NCBI GenBank assembly: GCA_964348795.1
Contig: CAYGDY010000001.1
Location: 186,001 to 250,000 of the forward strand
DNA from: JADLAT01 sp964348795
GTDB taxonomy: Bacteria; Pseudomonadota; Alphaproteobacteria; Micavibrionales; Micavibrionaceae
Direction of reading: 5' to 3'
Length of the DNA stretch: 64,000 bases
Shown here: positions 61,547-64,000 of the stretch, piece by piece
Numbering within the stretch: the first letter of the stretch is position 1
How the letters are laid out: the number at the start of each line of letters is the position of its first letter
Translations under genes and position numbers: made by a program
Notes under the pieces: generated by a model
Databases searched by the model: none
What the model saw: the letters and a program-made list of their open reading frames with translations, nothing else
What the model was told of the DNA's origin: nothing

Positions 61547-61966
61547 TTAACTTCTCAGCATATCAATTGTCCGGAGCAACATCGAGCGCGATTGTTCGAT
61601 CATCCCCAGATTTGCCTCGTATGAACGCTGGGCTTCCCGCACGTCCATGATTTCCACCAAACTGTTCAGATTTGGCATTTTGACATACCCTTCGGCATTG
61701 GCGGCGGGATGGCCTGGCATGTATTTCAGGGCAAACGGTGTTGTCTGGTCTACACCGACCTTGTCTACCTTGACTTCCTGAACGCCACTTTTCTTATCCA
61801 GTTCGTTTTTGAAGGTGATCGTCTGCCTGCGGTACGGATCGGAGCCTGCCGTTTTACCTGTCGTGTCGGCATTGGCCACGTTCTCCGTGATCATCCGCAC
61901 GCGGGCGCCCTGTGCTCGCATCCCGCTGGCCGAAACCTGTATCGCATTGAGTAATTCAGATCCCAT
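61547..61966 (-). CDS. flgC: Flagellar rod protein FlgC
   Basis: The protein has 139 residues. N-terminal rod motif 'SASGMRAQGARVRMITENVANADTTG' and C-terminal helix 'NLGMIEQSRSMLLRTIDMLR'. Proximal rod component. Confidence 0.96.
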   Translation of the reverse strand: MGSELLNAIQVSASGMRAQGARVRMITENVANADTTGKTAGSDPYRRQTITFKNELDKKSGVQEVKVDKVGVDQTTPFALKYMPGHPAANAEGYVKMPNLNSLVEIMDVREAQRSYEANLGMIEQSRSMLLRTIDMLRS

Positions 61967-61993
61967 ACTATGCTCCCTTTTCGCTCTCTTGTC

Positions 61994-62413
61994 TTACCGG
62001 TTCGCGCCAATCGCAATTTTCAACAATGTCATGTTTTTCTGGTACAGTCCCGTGATGAGGTTGTAATCCACAATCGTTTGACCCGATTTCATCAGCTGTT
62101 CTTCCATCACGACCGCATTACCCACTGGCGCAACTTCATAGGTTTTCTTTTGTTTTTTCTCGCTGGCCTCTCCGGCTTCCTGTCCTGAAGCAGAGAGATG
62201 GCGGGCATCGGATGTGTCCAGACGGACGGACGGGCCTTTTTCGCTTGAAATATTTTTAACCAGCGCTCCAAAATCCATCGGCGCCAGATCCATCGGGCGG
62301 TAATTGGGGGTATCCGCATTGGCGATATTCTGCGCAATCAGACGCTGGCGCTGGTTCAGATAATCCATTTTCGCGCCCAAAGCCTGAAATAATCCGAGAT
62401 TTTGTATTGTCAT
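61994..62413 (-). CDS. flgB: Flagellar rod protein FlgB
   Basis: The protein has 139 residues with 'LNQRQRLIAQNIANADTPNYRPMDL', the N-terminal rod motif. First gene of the minus-strand flagellar operon; diverges from the FlhB-like gene 62 bp away. Confidence 0.96.
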   Translation of the reverse strand: MTIQNLGLFQALGAKMDYLNQRQRLIAQNIANADTPNYRPMDLAPMDFGALVKNISSEKGPSVRLDTSDARHLSASGQEAGEASEKKQKKTYEVAPVGNAVVMEEQLMKSGQTIVDYNLITGLYQKNMTLLKIAIGANR

Positions 62414-62475
62414 GTCATTATGCCTTGCCGTAAAATGCTCTCACACCCCTTCTTCCATGCAGGACCCGTGCCACA

Positions 62476-62844
62476 ATGATTTTCAACAAAGACGAGCCAC
62501 CAGAAGACGCATTAACACCTTTGAATATAAAGAAAAATCCCAAGCGCCAGACCGCCGTGGCGCTGAAAGAAAATGAAAAGCCAGGCTATGCGCCCACTAT
62601 TTCCGCCGCCGGACGGGGAAAAATTGCCGAGAAAATCCTGCAACTGGCGTTTGACAACGATATCAAGGTCCGCGAAGACAGCGCACTGGCGGAAATGCTG
62701 GCCCATGTCGAACTGGATAGCCCCATCCCGAGCGAGGCGTTTCTGGCTGTGGCAGAGATTTTATCTTATGTCTACCGTGCCAATGGCAAGCCCAACCCGT
62801 TTCATGTTTTACTGGACCCTGAAACACAACACTCACCGGAATGA
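62476..62844 (+). CDS. FlhB-like cytoplasmic-domain protein
   Basis: The protein has 122 residues and no TM. Residues about 38-117 resemble the C-terminal domain of FlhB: 'VALKENEKPGYAPTISAAGRGKIAEKI', '...DNDIKVREDSALAEML' and 'PIPSEAFLAVAEILSYVYRANGK'. The NPTH cleavage motif is missing. Such stand-alone FlhB-like proteins can substitute for or modulate the cleaved FlhB tail. The stop overlaps the next start (ATGA). Confidence 0.82.
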   Translation: MIFNKDEPPEDALTPLNIKKNPKRQTAVALKENEKPGYAPTISAAGRGKIAEKILQLAFDNDIKVREDSALAEMLAHVELDSPIPSEAFLAVAEILSYVYRANGKPNPFHVLLDPETQHSPE

Positions 62845-63098
62845 ACATGCCAAAAAGTTTTTTAGATTTTCAAAGAGATTGCGAAACGCTGACCATGAAA
62901 ATCCGTGAGGCCGAGGACGCCCTGTTCGCGGGCCAGCCTGTCAATATCGCGCCCATGCAAGGCGCTGTTCAAACATTGTGTCTGGAACTGAAACAAGCCG
63001 ACTCCTCCACCGCCAAACTCCTCCAGCCTCTTATAGCCGAAATCATTTCAGCGCTGGGTTCCCTGGCCGAGCGCTTGCAAGACAGACAAAGCGGATAG
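62841..63098 (+). CDS. Small helical protein in flagellar cluster
   Basis: The protein has 85 residues (83 if ATG 62847 is used). It is helical, with Leu/Ala/Glu heptads and no TM; 'NIAPMQGAVQTLCLELKQADSSTAKLLQPLIAEIIS' is its core. Position between an FlhB-like gene and fliO suggests a flagellar chaperone or export accessory. No family is recognised. Confidence 0.6.
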   Translation: MNMPKSFLDFQRDCETLTMKIREAEDALFAGQPVNIAPMQGAVQTLCLELKQADSSTAKLLQPLIAEIISALGSLAERLQDRQSG

Positions 63099-63133
63099 TT
63101 TTACATCCCTACAGAATCGCGCTAGAAAGAAGC

Positions 63134-63445
63134 ATGGATCAATTTGGCGATGCGCCTTCCTTATTCAAAATGCTGTTTGCGCTGGCTTTTGTCGTGGCGC
63201 TGATGGGCGGACTGGCCCTACTTTTGAAGCGGCTCGGGTTATCGGGCGCGCTTCCTGCCTCAAAAGGGGGAAGCCGTTTGAAACTTCTGGAATCCCTGCC
63301 ACTGGATGCCCGCAGACGGCTTGTCCTGCTTCAGCGCGACAATATCCAGCACCTCCTCATTCTGGGAGCCAGTACGGAAATTGTTATAGAAACCGGCATT
63401 GTACCGCCCCCGCCCCCGCCACAGGAGACACCCCCCGATGTTTAA
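63134..63445 (+). CDS. fliO: Flagellar biosynthesis protein FliO
   Basis: The protein has 103 residues from ATG 63134. One N-terminal TM segment (about 12-32) followed by a small beta domain 'RLKLLESLPLDARRRLVLLQRDNIQHLLILG' typical of FliO, and a Pro-rich end. It assists FliP assembly. It overlaps fliP by 8 bp. Confidence 0.9.
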   Translation: MDQFGDAPSLFKMLFALAFVVALMGGLALLLKRLGLSGALPASKGGSRLKLLESLPLDARRRLVLLQRDNIQHLLILGASTEIVIETGIVPPPPPPQETPPDV

Positions 63446-64000
63446 ACGTCTTGTGATCGTTCTTGGTCTGATGGTTGCACTCAGCCCCGCCCTGTATGCA
63501 GGAACGGCGCTGGCCCAGAATATCTCGATTGATCTGGGGCAGGACACGGATGGTACTGTCACGGGACGGGTTGTTCAGCTGGTCCTTTTGATGACGGTGT
63601 TGTCTCTGGCCCCTTCAATCTTGATTATGATGACCTCTTTCACGCGGATCATTGTTGTGCTCTCATTCCTGCGCACCGCTATCGGGATCCAGCAAACGCC
63701 GCCTAATACCGTCATGGTGTCCCTTGCGATGTTCCTGACTTTTTTCATTATGTCCCCGACCCTGCAGACGGCCTATCAGGACGCCGTTGTGCCGCTTATG
63801 GAGCAAAAAATCGATGAACTGCAGGCCTTTGACAAGGGCGTTGCCCCGTTCAAGACCTTTATGCTTGGGCATGTGCGGTCGCAGGATTTGCGCCTGTTTA
63901 CGGAGCTCAGCAAAACCACCCCGCCCAAGGACGTTTCACAAACCCCCATTCAGGTTGTTATTCCGGCCTTTATGATTTCAGAGCTCCGGCGAGCTTTTGA
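63438..64000 (+). CDS. fliP: Flagellar export protein FliP (3' end outside window)
   Basis: The visible 187 codons start at ATG 63438. A signal peptide (about 1-26) is followed by the FliP core: 'LSLAPSILIMMTSFTRIIVVLSFLR', 'QTPPNTVMVSLAMFLTFFIMSPT' and 'VVIPAFMISEL'. FliP forms the pentameric core of the export gate. The window ends before the last TM helices. Confidence 0.95.
   Translation, partial: MFKRLVIVLGLMVALSPALYAGTALAQNISIDLGQDTDGTVTGRVVQLVLLMTVLSLAPSILIMMTSFTRIIVVLSFLRTAIGIQQTPPNTVMVSLAMFLTFFIMSPTLQTAYQDAVVPLMEQKIDELQAFDKGVAPFKTFMLGHVRSQDLRLFTELSKTTPPKDVSQTPIQVVIPAFMISELRRAF

Noticed and set aside
1..64000. CRISPR array
   Set aside because: Repeats in the window are dispersed palindromes without regular spacing or spacers, and no cas gene is seen.

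Overview
The window is a piece of an alphaproteobacterial chromosome. The evidence is a CcrM-type GANTC DNA methyltransferase, a CckA-type hybrid histidine kinase next to the flagellar genes, an F0 ATP synthase operon with paired b' and b subunits separate from F1, the mutY/dciA/dsbA-like/smc neighbourhood, and the rpoD-dnaG pair. By eye the GC content is slightly above 50 %. That, together with the gene set, would fit a free-living or predatory lineage such as Micavibrionales, but this placement is only an inference.

Layout. Positions 1-5825 are the right-hand part of an integrated virus, not host DNA. A tightly packed, translationally coupled operon encodes a protein with the sequence pattern of a double-jelly-roll (DJR) major capsid protein. 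It is followed by several very small membrane proteins, two beta-rich surface or spike candidates, a fibre-assembly-like protein, a T4-type endolysin, holin-like proteins and a 36-residue Lys/Arg-rich protein. A helix-turn-helix regulator with its own promoter faces this operon. No tail, terminase or portal gene is visible. This looks like a tailless, internal-membrane virus of the PM2/PRD1-like world. A dif/Xer-like site at 5965-5992 sits where virus meets host and may be the right attachment site. The left end and any replication, ATPase or integrase genes lie outside the window.

From 6024 on the genes are mostly housekeeping: carA, a YqeY-like protein, nhaD, carB, greA, mntH, rplU-rpmA-obgE-proB, pepN, rnhB, ccrM, mutY, dciA-like, efp, suhB-like, a DsbA-like thioredoxin and smc. 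Next come atpI-B-E-F'-F, ssb, a GST, an AbrB/PIN toxin-antitoxin pair, uvrA and tRNA-Ile(CAU). These are followed by an OLD-family ATPase/TOPRIM protein (possible defence gene), rpoD, dnaG, an Lrp regulator, an ELM1-family protein, trxB, a LysR regulator, an aspartate-type aminotransferase and an aminoglycoside-phosphotransferase-like kinase. The window ends with cckA, a ThDP enzyme, flgBC-fliEQR-flhB, and a divergent flhB-like/orphan/fliO/fliP set cut by the window edge.

A second theme is a load of dispersed palindromic repeats, most of which end in GTCAT/ATGAC. They occupy many intergenic regions, and four copies lie in frame inside protein-coding genes: two in uvrA and two in the phosphotransferase gene. 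A further copy supplies the stop codon of the phosphotransferase gene. This resembles the Rickettsia palindromic elements that insert into genes. A third theme is cell-cycle regulation: five GANTC sites lie within about 72 bp upstream of ccrM, suggesting methylation-dependent autoregulation.
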